This document shows, one piece after another, positions 24,901-34,999 of a DNA stretch of 64,000 nucleotides. The DNA comes from Oasisia sp. SBJ-2009. Its lineage: Eukaryota > Annelida > Polychaeta > Sabellida > Siboglinidae. The stretch spans positions 34,265,191 through 34,329,190 of the forward strand of contig OZ024862.1 in the NCBI GenBank assembly GCA_964017155.1, written 5' to 3'. Both the position numbers and the translations under genes were made by a program. How positions within the stretch are numbered: the first letter of the stretch is position 1; each line of letters begins with the position of its first letter. The notes beneath the pieces are model-generated. The model was not told where the DNA came from. It made no database searches and was given only the letters and a program-made list of their open reading frames with translations.

Positions 24901-25554
24901 GTGATGAGATGTGATGGAAGTGTTTGTTTGGTGATGGAGATGTCTGTTTGCCAGGTGATGAAGGGTGATGGAGATGTCTGTTTGCAAGGTGATGAAGGGT
25001 GATGGAGATGTCTGTTTGCCAGGTGATGAAGTGTGATGGAGATGTTTGTTTGCCAGGTGATGAAGGGTGATGGAGATGTTTGTTTGTCTGGTGATGAGGT
25101 GTGATGAAGATGTTTGTTTGCCAGGTGATGAAGTGTGATGGAGATGTTTGTTTGCCAGGTGATGAGATGTGATGGAAGTGTTTGTTTGGTGATGGAGATG
25201 TCTGTTTGCCAGGTGATGAAGGGTGATGGAGATGTCTGTTTGCAAGGTGATGAAGGGTGATGGAGATGTCTGTTTGCCAGGTGATGAAGGGTGATGGAGA
25301 TGTCTGTTTGCCAGGTAATGAAGGGTGATGGAGATGTCTGTTTGCAAGGTGATGAAGGGTGATGGAGATGTCTGTTTGCCAGGTGATGAAGGGTGATGGA
25401 GATGTTTGTTTTCCAGGTGATGCGGCGTGACGCGGCCGTGATGCGGCAGGAGGGACCGACTGTGTTCACGCAGGCCAAACACATGGTCGGCATCGACACA
25501 GTGGCCGAACACATCCTCCGATCACATGCAGCAGCAGTTGGTGCTGCCCCCTAG
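16045..25554 (+). CDS. ureG: urease accessory GTPase UreG, complete, seven exons
   Basis: SIMIBI-class GTPase that, with the other urease accessory proteins, carries nickel to apo-urease. Exons 16045-16096, 19280-19437, 19843-19967, 20710-20806, 22193-22340, 23733-23836 and 25417-25554 total 822 nt, 273 residues plus stop, close to the plant UreG length. Order: His-rich N terminus ([19 protein letters not shown]), P-loop [19 protein letters not shown], the CPH metal motif in [42 protein letters not shown] with the guanine motif NKTD, then a C-terminal VFTQAK. All key motifs are intact. The His-rich tail, probably a nickel store, is as in plants. Three introns hold arrays copying exon-edge sequence. 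Genes for UreD/UreF are not in the window. Confidence 0.97.
16346..16460. repeat. 115-bp near-perfect palindrome (fold-back element)
   Basis: AACCGATACCATTGGCGCGA on the left pairs with its inverse near 16438-16460; the centre is AAGATGGCAAAGATTG followed by its inverse. Would form a long hairpin; probably a fold-back MITE in ureG intron 1. Confidence 0.75.
16520..16661. repeat. (ACGC)n then (AC)n microsatellite
   Basis: Simple tandem repeat in ureG intron 1. Confidence 0.95.
18375..18850. mobile_element. probable MITE rich in AACCGGTT motifs
   Basis: Imperfect inverted ends (TTATACCC..TTCACAC on the left; TACATATACCCCGTTCACAT read inverted on the right). Multiple GAACCGGTT or AACTGGT palindromes lie in both halves. 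Boundaries are approximate. Confidence 0.5.
19280..19437 (+). CDS. ureG: ureG exon 2 (His-rich)
   Basis: Acceptor ATTGCAG|CC, donor AAG|GTGACT. Carries the histidine-rich segment and the lead-in YRADWKK. Confidence 0.93.
19843..19967 (+). CDS. ureG: ureG exon 3 (P-loop)
   Basis: Acceptor TTACAG|CGA, donor CACAAG|GTGAGA, phase 2. Encodes [16 protein letters not shown] through ITNDIFT. The donor region is tandemly copied downstream. Confidence 0.97.
19968..20520. repeat. 53-bp minisatellite copying ureG exon 3 donor
   Basis: About ten units, each ending TCTTCACAAG|GTGA(G/C), a copy of the last 40 or so exon bases plus the splice donor. Units alternate GTGAGAG and GTGACAG, giving a roughly 106-bp higher-order dimer. 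Extending the exon reads AGG TGA at once, so these copies must be intronic. Confidence 0.92.
20710..20806 (+). CDS. ureG: ureG exon 4 (CPH motif)
   Basis: Acceptor TTGCAG|G, donor AGGGAG|GTAGGC. Encodes [17 protein letters not shown] and [13 protein letters not shown]. The donor is tandemly copied about 50 times downstream. Confidence 0.97.
20807..21790. repeat. 19-bp minisatellite copying ureG exon 4 donor
   Basis: About 50 degenerate copies of GTAGGCYAYGGTCAGGGAG starting exactly at the exon 4 donor (AGGGAG|GTAGGC). Every copy holds a GAG|GTAGGC donor-like site; 19 is not a multiple of three and stops follow. Confidence 0.93.
21940..22010. repeat. (TA)n microsatellite
   Basis: Simple repeat in ureG intron 4. 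Confidence 0.85.
22193..22340 (+). CDS. ureG: ureG exon 5
   Basis: Acceptor CTTCAG|GAC, donor GCAG|GTTCTG, phase 1. Encodes the [13 protein letters not shown] segment and VIDVA. Confidence 0.97.
22385..22700. repeat. GAATGGTATT-rich repeat block
   Basis: Many ATACCATT/AATGGTAT motifs in both orientations, possibly a decayed DNA element; no clear ends. Confidence 0.4.
22750..23025 (+). mobile_element. tRNA-derived SINE, old diverged copy
   Basis: Aligns along its length with the clearer copy at 23236-23560 (GGTTCACCGGATGGAGC box, GCTCCAGGTCACTAAGCTGC, CTCTCCAGAGAAG, CCTATATAA). Confidence 0.7.
23236..23560 (+). mobile_element. tRNA-derived SINE
   Basis: Pol III A box (TGGCTCAGGGGTAGAGC) and B box (GGGTTAGAATCCT) in the tRNA-like head, then a body shared with three other copies (CTCCAGTTCACTCAGCTGTA). 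The 3' tail is of the TGTAAAGCACTTTGAG..GCGCTATATAAG type seen in V-SINE/L2-like elements. Confidence 0.85.
23733..23836 (+). CDS. ureG: ureG exon 6 (NKTD motif)
   Basis: Acceptor TTTCAG|GG, donor GAA|GTAAGT, phase 0. Encodes [18 protein letters not shown] and [12 protein letters not shown]. Confidence 0.97.
24110..25416. repeat. 34-bp minisatellite copying ureG exon 7 acceptor
   Basis: About 38 units of the form GATGTTTGTTTGYCAG|GTGATGAAGTGTGATGGA, ending at the real acceptor GTTTTCCAG|GTGATGCGGCGTGA. Each unit carries an AG acceptor plus a copy of the exon start. Longer blocks of several units are themselves duplicated (about 24805-24980 and 25065-25245). Two or more units in the mRNA would give a stop, so they should be spliced out. 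Confidence 0.92.
25417..25554 (+). CDS. ureG: ureG exon 7 (terminal)
   Basis: Acceptor TTTTCCAG|GTG at the end of a 34-bp array. Encodes [11 protein letters not shown] through GIDTVAEHI and stops with TAG at 25552. Confidence 0.95.
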   Translation: MMRRDAAVMRQEGPTVFTQAKHMVGIDTVAEHILRSHAAAVGAAP

Positions 25555-25646
25555 TGTTATTCACCCTAACAACACTACTGTAGATCTACAAGTCCGCATC
25601 ACATGGGCTGAGCATAAGTCTATCATTCCATTGTAGATCGGTCGAC

Positions 25647-25652
25647 AATAAA
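25647..25652 (+). terminator. polyadenylation signal AATAAA of ureG
   Basis: Canonical AATAAA 93 bp after the stop codon. Confidence 0.7.
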
Positions 25653-25659
25653 TTATAGA

Positions 25660-26650
25660 CATCAGATCAGTGCAGTGTTCTTTGTGTGGTTTCCAGGAGT
25701 TGTGTCAGGTTGGTCTGACAGTTTATTCAAAACATTGTACTCAGAACAATAACAAAGCACAATTCAAACAGGCAAATTTAACTACAATACTACAAATTCA
25801 ATCTACAATGTTTGAAAGGGGTAAATTTGAAGTCAATGACTTATGTCAAGTTACCCCTGACTCATATTTAAATAATGGTTACAAATTCACATTCAGAGTC
25901 AAGTCACAGAAGTATAATCAGTGGTGCATGACCAACACCATTGATGCATAACCAGTTGCATCACAAATTAGTGAAATGAAAACTGTCTTGGCAGGGTTTG
26001 ACATTAACATTCAGAAACCACTTGTCCAATAGGACAAGCACAAATAATAATCTTACATAGCACCATATCCATAACGTTACTAGAGCTTTACAATATAAAT
26101 GAGAAAAATAAACAATTATTGTTAACAAGATAAAAATGTGGCACACATCAGTGGATTAACAGAACTAATCCAATGGTAAACAGATTATGTAAAATGTCTT
26201 AGCTGTTAAACAGATCAAGATAAAAACAGGAATATCTACCGCAGGTGTGTTAATAAACTGCATAACTGTGGAGGCACCAACAGTGTTTACTCTATCACGA
26301 TCTGCATTTTATCTCAACATGTTTAAAGTTCTGCATTCCACAGTAGCACGAAGTGTAACAAATTAGCATTTTGTTTGACATACGTTTTTTCACCAGTCTG
26401 AAACATGACAGATTGGTCTACCCTACCCTTTCATGTCAACAACCTTAAAGAGAAGGACTCGTTAATATCTAGCCTCTTCTATGTAGCCTGGTCAGGGTGA
26501 TATAAATCAAGCTATTGTCCTGTTAACATCATGTGGCTTCTTTGCATTCTTGATGAAAACTGTCAAGAAGGTGGTGTGAGAAGGTAAATGGGACACTTGT
26601 TGTAAATGGATCCCCAATCCACTTATTATGGCATTGCACATGCACCCACG
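25660..26650. other. intergenic, nothing recognised
   Basis: AT-rich unique sequence downstream of ureG; no gene or known repeat seen on either strand. Confidence 0.5.
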
Positions 26651-26654
26651 CCAG

Positions 26655-26800
26655 AGCTGTAACAAGTACATTTATTTTGTACTTGAGTAAAAGTAACCCT
26701 AGAAAAAGCTACTCAAGTAAAAGTACTTGTATAAAATGTACTTGAAGTACAAATATGTACTTGAAGTAAACACAAAAGTACTTTTCTCCTAAAACAATTT
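26655..26800. mobile_element. hAT-type terminus fragment
   Basis: CAGAGCTGTAACAAGTAC followed by GTACTTGAGTAAAAGTA repeats resembles the right end of the hAT element at 10.8-12.9 kb. No partner end was found, so it is probably truncated. Confidence 0.5.
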
Positions 26801-27354
26801 ATTAATGTTGTTAATAAAACAAAACATTCACAATTATAATTTATTATGTACACGCTATGCATAAAAATATATTTAATACTATGAATTATAATGATGGGAA
26901 CAACACTGTGTAGGCCAAGTAGGCCTACAAGCTGTAAATACACCATGCTTTATTAATAATAGGCCCATAGCCACCATCGTATTCATAAGTTGAAATACTA
27001 GTAATTCACGTTGTCATAGGAGTGTTTTATCTTTCTTTAACATTTCTTATAATCATGGGTTATAGATGGACGTATGGTGAATTTGATCCTGTGTTACTTG
27101 AATGAGGCAATCGGTCTAAATGAATGGTTATAATAACGTGTCTTTTAAAATATATCTTCATTTGTGATAATTACTAATTGTAACATTTATAAAATACTTT
27201 AGTTAAACTAAACAGCTACACACACTGATCTATATTAAAAAATAAGAGATTTTAAAGATGTGGTTCCACAAGACCGGCAGGTTTGCGGTGGGTGATAGCT
27301 TTCGATATCTACAGCATGTGCATGTCTACTAAGGGGTCTTCCTACTAAGGCCCT

Positions 27355-27600
27355 GCGTGGGCTGGAAATCTGAGCCCGCAGCCCGCAGCCCACCCCGCAA
27401 TAACTTGGCCCGCAGTCAGCCCGCACCGCAAATTTTGCTACATCATAGCCCGCAGCCCGCAGTAACTTGGCCCGCAGTCAGCCCGCACCGCAAATTTTGC
27501 CACATAAATAGCCCGCAGCCTGCCCCGCAGTAACTTGGCCCGCAGCCCGCACCGCAGTAACGTGGCCCGCAACCCGCCCCGCAGTTCGGCCCGCATAATT
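27355..27600. repeat. GC-rich GCCCGCAG repeat block
   Basis: Irregular tandem GCCCGCAGCCCGCA and AACTTGGCCCGCAGT units in otherwise AT-rich DNA. Confidence 0.85.
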
Positions 27601-27609
27601 TTTCATTCA

Positions 27610-28845
27610 AAAGTCAGCCTACAACCTATAACAGATTGAACAGATAATAAGGAAAAATAAAAAAATAACTACGGTAATCCTTATTGAATTTTCTTAATTA
27701 ATTTTCTTAACTCAATTTCATTATTAATTTAATGATTAAAATATTTTAATTGGGTATCCAAATTAATATATGGTTAGTTATATTTTATATTCACCTTGTC
27801 TTTTGTAACTATTTAATTACTTTAAATACACTAAACCAATTTTTTCAGTCAGACTAAAATAATTATGTTGGAAGTCACTGTAGTCATTCACCATGACATC
27901 ACTGAACATACCAAATAAGCTAATATCCACTAACAGGTAGTCAGTTGTCACCTCTGATCTCTGGACCCTCCTGCAATTAGCAACACCAGGCCTCTTTTGC
28001 TGTGGCTGTCATGTCTTTTGATCTAGGCTTCCATGCACCTTGCCCTGTTCTAACCAGCCCTGCTAGATGGCAACTGCTAAGGCCTGCTATTGTGCCAGTG
28101 CCTCAGTGGTGGCGCAAAGTGATAAGAAATATTTGCTAGAGGGAAGGAAGTGGCACCCCAAGCCAGCTAGGATCTTCAGTTGCTGTACACTGTTGTAGTT
28201 TTACAGCTTACCACATTGGGTAATTGAATATCCTGCCAGACATTTTCATTACTCATTAATATATTAAATATTATATAGCCACCAGCCAACACTTATCAAT
28301 TCAGGGAAATCTGTATTAGAACCCATCAAGAATTGTTTTACTCTTGTTATTAAATACTTTTATAATATAATAATTTAAGACATTATATATTATTTCAATA
28401 TATTTTAACCAATATACCTTGCATGTTTTATGTAGCAAAAAAATAAAATAACTATGACTTTAACTATATATATTATACATGCATGTATTATTATATTTAT
28501 TTTGTACTCATTACGCTATTTTATATGTATTACTGCTGTCATTTTAAATACTCTATGCTTAATTTTGGAGTACCCTCCCTAGAAACCTACTTCTGGCAGT
28601 TTTTGTGGGAAACGATTTTGTTAAATTGTGTCTTTCTAAAATGTCTTCCTAGATCAAGGTATACTTTTTATACTGAATGGTAGGGGGAAGTGACCTTTGG
28701 CTGCAAACCCACATGTATGGGTAATTACCCTCAGTGGAATTGTGTACTATCAATGTAGTGTGCAAGGATGAAGGCTTGCACAAGTCCTGCTCATGGAAAA
28801 AACGTACACAACTGATATGAAATGTTGAATGTTGTGTTTGCATTA
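27610..28845. other. intergenic, nothing recognised
   Basis: AT-rich sequence with no recognisable gene. Confidence 0.5.
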
Positions 28846-28847
28846 TT

Positions 28848-29587
28848 AGTGCATCCTAGCTGGTCTAAGGATTCATCCTTGCTAGCTTAATGATTCATCC
28901 TAGCTGGTCTAAGGATTCATCCTAGCTGGTCTAAGGATTCATCCTAGCTGGTTTAAAGATTCATCCTTGCTAGCTTAAGGATTCATCCTAGCTGGTCTAA
29001 GGATTCATCCTAGCTGGTTTAAGGATTCATCCTTGCTAGTTTAAGAATTCATCCTAGCTGGTTTAAGGATTCATCCTTGCTAGTTTAACAATTCATCCTA
29101 GCTGGTTTAAGGATTCATCCTTGCTAGTTTAAGAATTCATCCTAGCTGGTTTAAGGACTCATCCTAGCTGGTTTAAGGATTCATCCTTGCTAGTTTAAGG
29201 ATTCATCCTTGCTAGTTTAAGGATTCATCCTTGCTAGTTTAAGAATTCATCCTTGCTAGTTTAAGAATTCATCCTAGCTGGTCTAAGGATTCATCCTAGC
29301 TGGTTTAAGGATTCATCCTTGCTAGTTTAAGAATTCATCCTAGCTGGTTTAAGGATTCATCCTTGCTAGTTTAAGAATTCATCCTAGCTGGTTTAATGAT
29401 TCATCCTTGCTAGTTTAAGAATTCATCCTAGCTGGTTTAAGGATTCATCCTTGCTGGTTTAAGGATTCATCCTTGCTAGTTTAAGAATTCATCCTAGCTG
29501 GTTTAAGGATTCATCCTAGCTGGTCTAAGGATTCTTCCTAGCTGGTCTAAAGATTCAATCATCCTAGCTGGTTTAAGGATTCATCCA
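28848..29587. repeat. 22-bp minisatellite
   Basis: About 33 copies of TTCATCCTAGCTGGTTTAAG plus two bases, with a TTGCTAG variant type that alternates in blocks. It lies between ureG and Ro60, away from any recognised exon. Confidence 0.92.
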
Positions 29588-29955
29588 TACAACACTATTA
29601 TGTGCTTTTATTACTATTCTAAATTGTTGTTTAGTGCATGTAACAAAATATAATAATAATATTGTGCTACTTTTTTTGACATCAAGATGAGGTAATCTGG
29701 CAATCATTAACACACTATCACTGGATGGTGAAATATATACGTGTGTACTGAGATCAGATCATTTAGTGGTGTGTTCAATTACCTACATTGAATTTCTGAA
29801 CACACTTGCTAGTCTGCTGCTACAACACACATTAAAGATATACTTCAACCCACACATATAAAAATATGCATAAACACACAAATTAAAAAAGTGTAGAAAG
29901 GTTCATTTAAAATCTGCTGCGAATGATAAACTCAAGTTATTCAGTATCAGTTTTC

Positions 29956-29990
<35 letters not shown>

Positions 29991-30270
29991 TAATATTATC
30001 AATGTTTAATTCTATTGGACCATCAGTACCACACATATCGATAACACACTGGTTCAGATGCTTCCCTGGTACAAAGTAAAAATATTATCCTGTATAGAGA
30101 CAATTAGAGACCATAATGTGTAGGTCTATTACTTAACATCATATTCCGAATGTGGAATATATTATGTCACATATTGACAGATCTCAGCTGATGTTCTGTC
30201 TAATCATAGTGTCAAATGACATTGTCTGGCGACGTGTGTGTGGTGGTGGTGGTGTGTTTGAAGTTACATT

Positions 30271-31848
30271 TTATGACACCCGTCGGATGAAATCATTGAT
30301 CAACTCCAGTCCATTGATGTCAAAGCCAACAACATTAAGAATGAAGTGATCACTGTCATCACCAATCATACAGTCATTGTTGGCCATGGTGACAACAACG
30401 AGCTTAGTGCGTTGAGTATTGGGACGTTGGCGATATTCGAGCAGAGTGTTCATCACATTTGTCGCATGTGTCACAGTCCTGCAGCTGGTGAAGATTATGA
30501 ACACATCAAAGTCCTTGTCTCCTTCAAGAGCCCACTGGATGGGCTTTCTGCAGTCACATGATGTATGTGTGGGATCTGGCGAACCTGGCATCAGTTGCAT
30601 CACAGTGGTCAGTTGCATAGACGCGTCGACGGCCATTGGAATGATCTCCTCAGTGAAGTACACGATTTCGAATTTCGTTTCCCTCCTTGCTATTTGCATG
30701 GCCAAGACAGCCGCTGCTGTGGAAGGATCAATCTGACATCCCTCGCAAGTCGTAGTGATGTCCACTGCCAGTAGAAGGCACTGGCCTGTGGGTTCGTTGA
30801 AGGTGAAAGACTGGTTGAACGCAAGGTCCAGCTCCTTTACAATTTCACTGTTTGGTTTCCACTCCAGCCTTCCCTTGTCCCCGTGTCCATTCTCATAAGT
30901 GCGCAGCGCTTGCAGCAGAGAGAAGGGATGTACACGAGCAGTCTTCAGTCGGCTTCCGTCCTGAAGAGTTCTGATCACGCGGGCAGCTTCATCTGAACCG
31001 CTCTGCAGGATCTCCAGTGATGTCATCTTGCCCAGATTTCGTATCATTGCATTCACTGGCATGCTGGGCAAGAGAGCCTTCCAGATTTGAGGCGAACTCA
31101 ACCATTCGGTGAGGATGTGCTCTCGGTTCAATCTGTGAGTTCTAATGATCGACACCAACTCACCTTCATCCAATTCCCGTGACTTGACTTTCTTGACAGC
31201 TTTCAAGAAATCAGCCACATGTCCCACATTCTGATGTCTGAATCTGTATTCAGCGGGTTTAAGGCCATGGCGGATATACTCAAGAACGAAGCCGAGTGCT
31301 GCATTCAGTCTTGGAGTCTTGATGTGTGCTACTCGTAGTACATCTAGGTGGCGCCACCGATGGCGATGCGGGTACTTGGTGACATGACGGGCAAGTTGAA
31401 GTTCATCAGGATTGTCAAGATACCAGCGAGACAGCGCCCGACGGACGGCACGACCCCAGCCTCTCCCATCCAGATGACACAACTGTCCTACCTTCACATG
31501 CTGTGAGAGAAAGTAGAATAGATCTGTGGGGATGTGACAGATGACTGACAATGCATCATCATACACTCGATTCTTTGTTTCTTGATCGCCGCATCTTGCA
31601 CACACCGCCAGTGCGAACAGTGCTGGGTGTCTCACGGCAGCACGACCAGTGCGGCTGAAACTCAGGATCGTGTCAATGGCAAGAGTACCTCCATCTTTAA
31701 GTTGGAGGACTGCTTTGACTAGCAGCACGTCACTGTTGGAATAGTTCTGTGATGTTACATCTGTCTGGCAATGGTAAACTGCGCTGTCCTTACCCAGGCA
31801 AATGAACCTTTCTAGGCGCTGCTGTTCACTGCACACTGGCTGTGGCAT
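30271..31848 (-). CDS. Ro60 / TROVE-domain RNA-binding protein, intronless
   Basis: A 525-residue single-exon frame matching Ro60 (60-kDa SS-A/Ro), the ring-shaped protein that binds Y RNA and misfolded small RNAs. The TROVE ring occupies about residues 10-355 (RLERFICLGKDSAVYH, SFSRTGRAAVRHPALFALAV, VWKALL-like IWKALLPSMPVNAMIRNLGK, ARVHPFSLLQALRTYENGHG). The vWA domain follows to the C terminus (LLLAVDITTT, DVFIIFTSCRT, GFDINGLELINDF). Length is near the vertebrate protein's 538. The vWA metal site is altered: the usual DxSxS reads DITTT at 363-367, the usual Thr in the second loop appears to be Ser-Cys, and the usual TD in the third loop is TS. No introns, unlike the surrounding genes, so a retrocopy origin is possible, but the frame is intact and no poly-A tail is seen. 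Confidence 0.93.
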   Translation of the reverse strand: MPQPVCSEQQRLERFICLGKDSAVYHCQTDVTSQNYSNSDVLLVKAVLQLKDGGTLAIDTILSFSRTGRAAVRHPALFALAVCARCGDQETKNRVYDDALSVICHIPTDLFYFLSQHVKVGQLCHLDGRGWGRAVRRALSRWYLDNPDELQLARHVTKYPHRHRWRHLDVLRVAHIKTPRLNAALGFVLEYIRHGLKPAEYRFRHQNVGHVADFLKAVKKVKSRELDEGELVSIIRTHRLNREHILTEWLSSPQIWKALLPSMPVNAMIRNLGKMTSLEILQSGSDEAARVIRTLQDGSRLKTARVHPFSLLQALRTYENGHGDKGRLEWKPNSEIVKELDLAFNQSFTFNEPTGQCLLLAVDITTTCEGCQIDPSTAAAVLAMQIARRETKFEIVYFTEEIIPMAVDASMQLTTVMQLMPGSPDPTHTSCDCRKPIQWALEGDKDFDVFIIFTSCRTVTHATNVMNTLLEYRQRPNTQRTKLVVVTMANNDCMIGDDSDHFILNVVGFDINGLELINDFIRRVS

Positions 31849-31859
31849 CGTGGCAGATC

Positions 31860-32480
31860 ATACAACCATCCAGTAACCGTCAGTGTTGTCACAAGCCACA
31901 ACCGAACAGCGATGGCTGCATGCCAAGAATTTCACGTTTTCTCTCCCGACCTTGTACAAGTATCAACGTCGATTTCCGAAGCCGGAAGTTGCAACTGTCA
32001 GTGTTACAAATCACAACTAACCGATAGATTTGCAATGCTGACCGATATAATTTCTTAATTTGGCGATACACAGTGTAACTTAACTGTTTCTAAGTATCAA
32101 CGTCCTCCACCACTGTCCTACGCATGCGCGACCGGTTTCCGTTCGGTATAACCAGAAGCGTGGGTACGCAGCTTGCCGGTACGCAACGCGGCCATATATT
32201 TACATGGTCCATCAACCAATTATCGCCCAGTGGTTCCGGCGTAGTTTCATGCAGTATTACACGTATTTCACCGTTTTTCTGCCGACACTGTCATGCTGTT
32301 AGCTTTAACATGCCATAGCTTTGTCGTGGCGCGATCACGTTGTCTGCGATCACCGATATCAATAATATTCTACATGTTACACCAACGTTCAGTTTGACAG
32401 CGTCTCTTGTGGCGCCACACGGTGGACAATAACGGGCCAACCATGAAAGGCGAAGCAGCGAACGAACGGATCATCAGACC
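31860..32480. other. 5' flank of Ro60, no gene recognised
   Basis: Presumed promoter side of the leftward Ro60 gene. GC content is higher than in neighbouring DNA; no clear core promoter motif. Confidence 0.4.
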
Positions 32481-32585
32481 GGGCGACCGGGCCGACCCCT
32501 TGTCTTGTCTTGTCTTGTAGGTGTACTGGCCAACACTCCTGGTGGAGTCAAACGGTCAGGGTTGGGTGCGCATGCTGTTGGGTTT

Positions 32586-33526
32586 TTAGTCGTGTATTAA
32601 AGCTTGTTTGAAATGTTGTGGTTTAGAAATGTTAACTATTGCATCTGGCAGGGAATTCCAGTCTCTTATTGTTCTAGGGAAATATGAATATTTATAGCAG
32701 TTCTTGCTGGCATGGATGGTGTTGAAAGCTTTATTGTTTAAATGTCTTGATAGGCGTTGTACAGGCTGGAGGACGTTATTGACAGGCAATGATAGGTGTC
32801 CATAGATGGCTTTGTGGAGTATGGTGAGGCGTCTGTTTGTTCGTCTGGTTTTTAATTGATGTAGTTTTAATTGGTTTAGCATTTATGACACACAGCCCGC
32901 TTCTCTAGATGTATAGTCGTTGAGACAGAAACGGGCTGCGCGTCTTTGAACCATTTCGATTTGGTTTATAAGGGTTTGGGTGTGGGGATCCCATACTGAA
33001 GAAGAATATTCTAAGAGTGGTCTGACTAGGGTTGTGTAGGCTATTGTTTTGATGTTTATGGGGCATGAGTGGAGGTTGCGTCTGATGAATGCTATAGGGT
33101 GCGGTTTGCTGAGGCTGTTATCTGATGTATATGTTTGTTCCAGTTTAAGTCTTTTGTTATGCATATTCCTAGGTATGAGTGGCTGTCTGTTTCTTGTAGT
33201 GTTGTGTTTCCTAGGGTGTAATCAAATTGTTTTATATTTCTTGCATGAGTTAGTCTCATCACAAAGCATTTGTCAGGGTTAAAGTTCATTTGCCAGTCAT
33301 GTTCCCATTTAGTTAGTTCGTCTAGGTCTTTCTGTAGTTCTTGTGAATCTAATTGGTTGTTAATTTCTCTGTACAGGACACAGTCATCTGCAAACAGACG
33401 GACTGTGGAGTGGATATTGTTAGGTAAATCGTTGATGTATATTAGGAACAGAAGAGGGCCTAGTACCGTGCCTTGTGGTACTCCAGACTCAACATGGGTC
33501 CAGGGGGAATATGCACCACTGACCAC
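32586..33526 (-). pseudogene. LINE RT C-terminal half
   Basis: Resumes at VVSGAYSPWTHVESGVPQG. Contains the catalytic LFADD and the thumb/C-terminal region. A frame change near 33,090-33,160 and a stop at about 32,883 break it. Confidence 0.85.
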
Positions 33527-34689
33527 CCCAGATAGCAGACCCACGTTGGGCCAACGTTGGCATTTTACGTTGGGCCAACATTGGCAACGTACGTTGGGCC
33601 AATGTCATTTTGCTCGTTGGCCCCTCGTTGGCCCAACATGTTGACCCAACGTTGGGCCAACGTTGGCAAATTATAATCCAACGTTGGGCCAACGTTGGCA
33701 AATTATAATCCAACATTGGCCCAGCGTTGGGCCAATGTTGGCTCAATGTTGGGCCAACATTGGATCAATGTTGGGCCAACGTTGGTTTATGGATGTGCCA
33801 CCGTTGGCCCAACGTTGGGTTATGGATGTGCCACTGTTGGCCCAACATTGGCTCAATGTTGGGCCAACATTGGCTCATTGTTGGGCCAACATTGGCTCAA
33901 TGTTGGGCCAACGTTGGATCAATGTTGGGCCAACGTTGGGTTATGGATGTACCACCGTTGGCCCAACATTGGGTTATGGATGTGCCACTGTTGGCCCAAC
34001 ATTGGCTCAATGTTGGGCCAACATTGGCACAATGTTGGGTCAACGTTGGCTCAATGTTGGGCCAACATTGGATCAATGTTGGGCCAACGTTGGGTTATGG
34101 ATGTGCCACCGTTGGCCCAACATTGGGCTATGGATGTGCCACTGTTGGCCCAACATTGGCTCAATGTTGGGTCAACGTTGGCACATCCATCTTTTTTGGT
34201 CTTGTATTTAGAAGCTACACGTTTCTTATATAGCACACATGCAGGTCTTGGTTTTTTAATAATGGTTTATTAATATGGAACTGCTCATTACATTGATACG
34301 GTCACATCACTACACATAAATACACCCACACACATGACACACTCACATACATCTACATACACACCACCGCAGCTACACGCACACAGCAGCATAGCACACA
34401 ACACACACATACACATGTACACACACTCACACACATCTACATACAACAAACCAGAGTTACACGTACACAACAGCATAGCACACAACACACTCACCCACTC
34501 ACTCACTCACACACACATGTACACACACTCACACACATCTACATACACACCACCACAGCTAAATGCACACAACAGCATAGCACACAATACACTCACACAC
34601 ATGTACACACATGTACACACACATACACACACACAGACAGACAACAAACACACATTTACACACACACACATTTACACACACACACATTT

Positions 34690-34826
<137 letters not shown>

Positions 34827-34999
34827 ATGTAGACACATACATATCTCATAAATATACACACACACATCTTACAAACGCACTGCACACCACACACACACAA
34901 AATACACACCACATAAACACACAAACACAAATATAAGCACATAAACACACATGCATATAACAGATTCACACACACAGATCATTCCATAGACTCATTGCA

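Noticed and set aside
24625..25514. Two overlapping long minus-strand frames ([13 protein letters not shown] repeats)
   Set aside because: Read-through of the 34-bp minisatellite beside ureG exon 7; no relation to any protein, and antisense to a real exon at the end.
1..25554. Bacterial urease operon or contamination
   Set aside because: Both genes are split into seven visible exons with consistent splice sites and phases, and the genes are divergent.
30346..30774. Plus-strand frames opposite Ro60
   Set aside because: Antisense shadows of the conserved Ro60 coding sequence.
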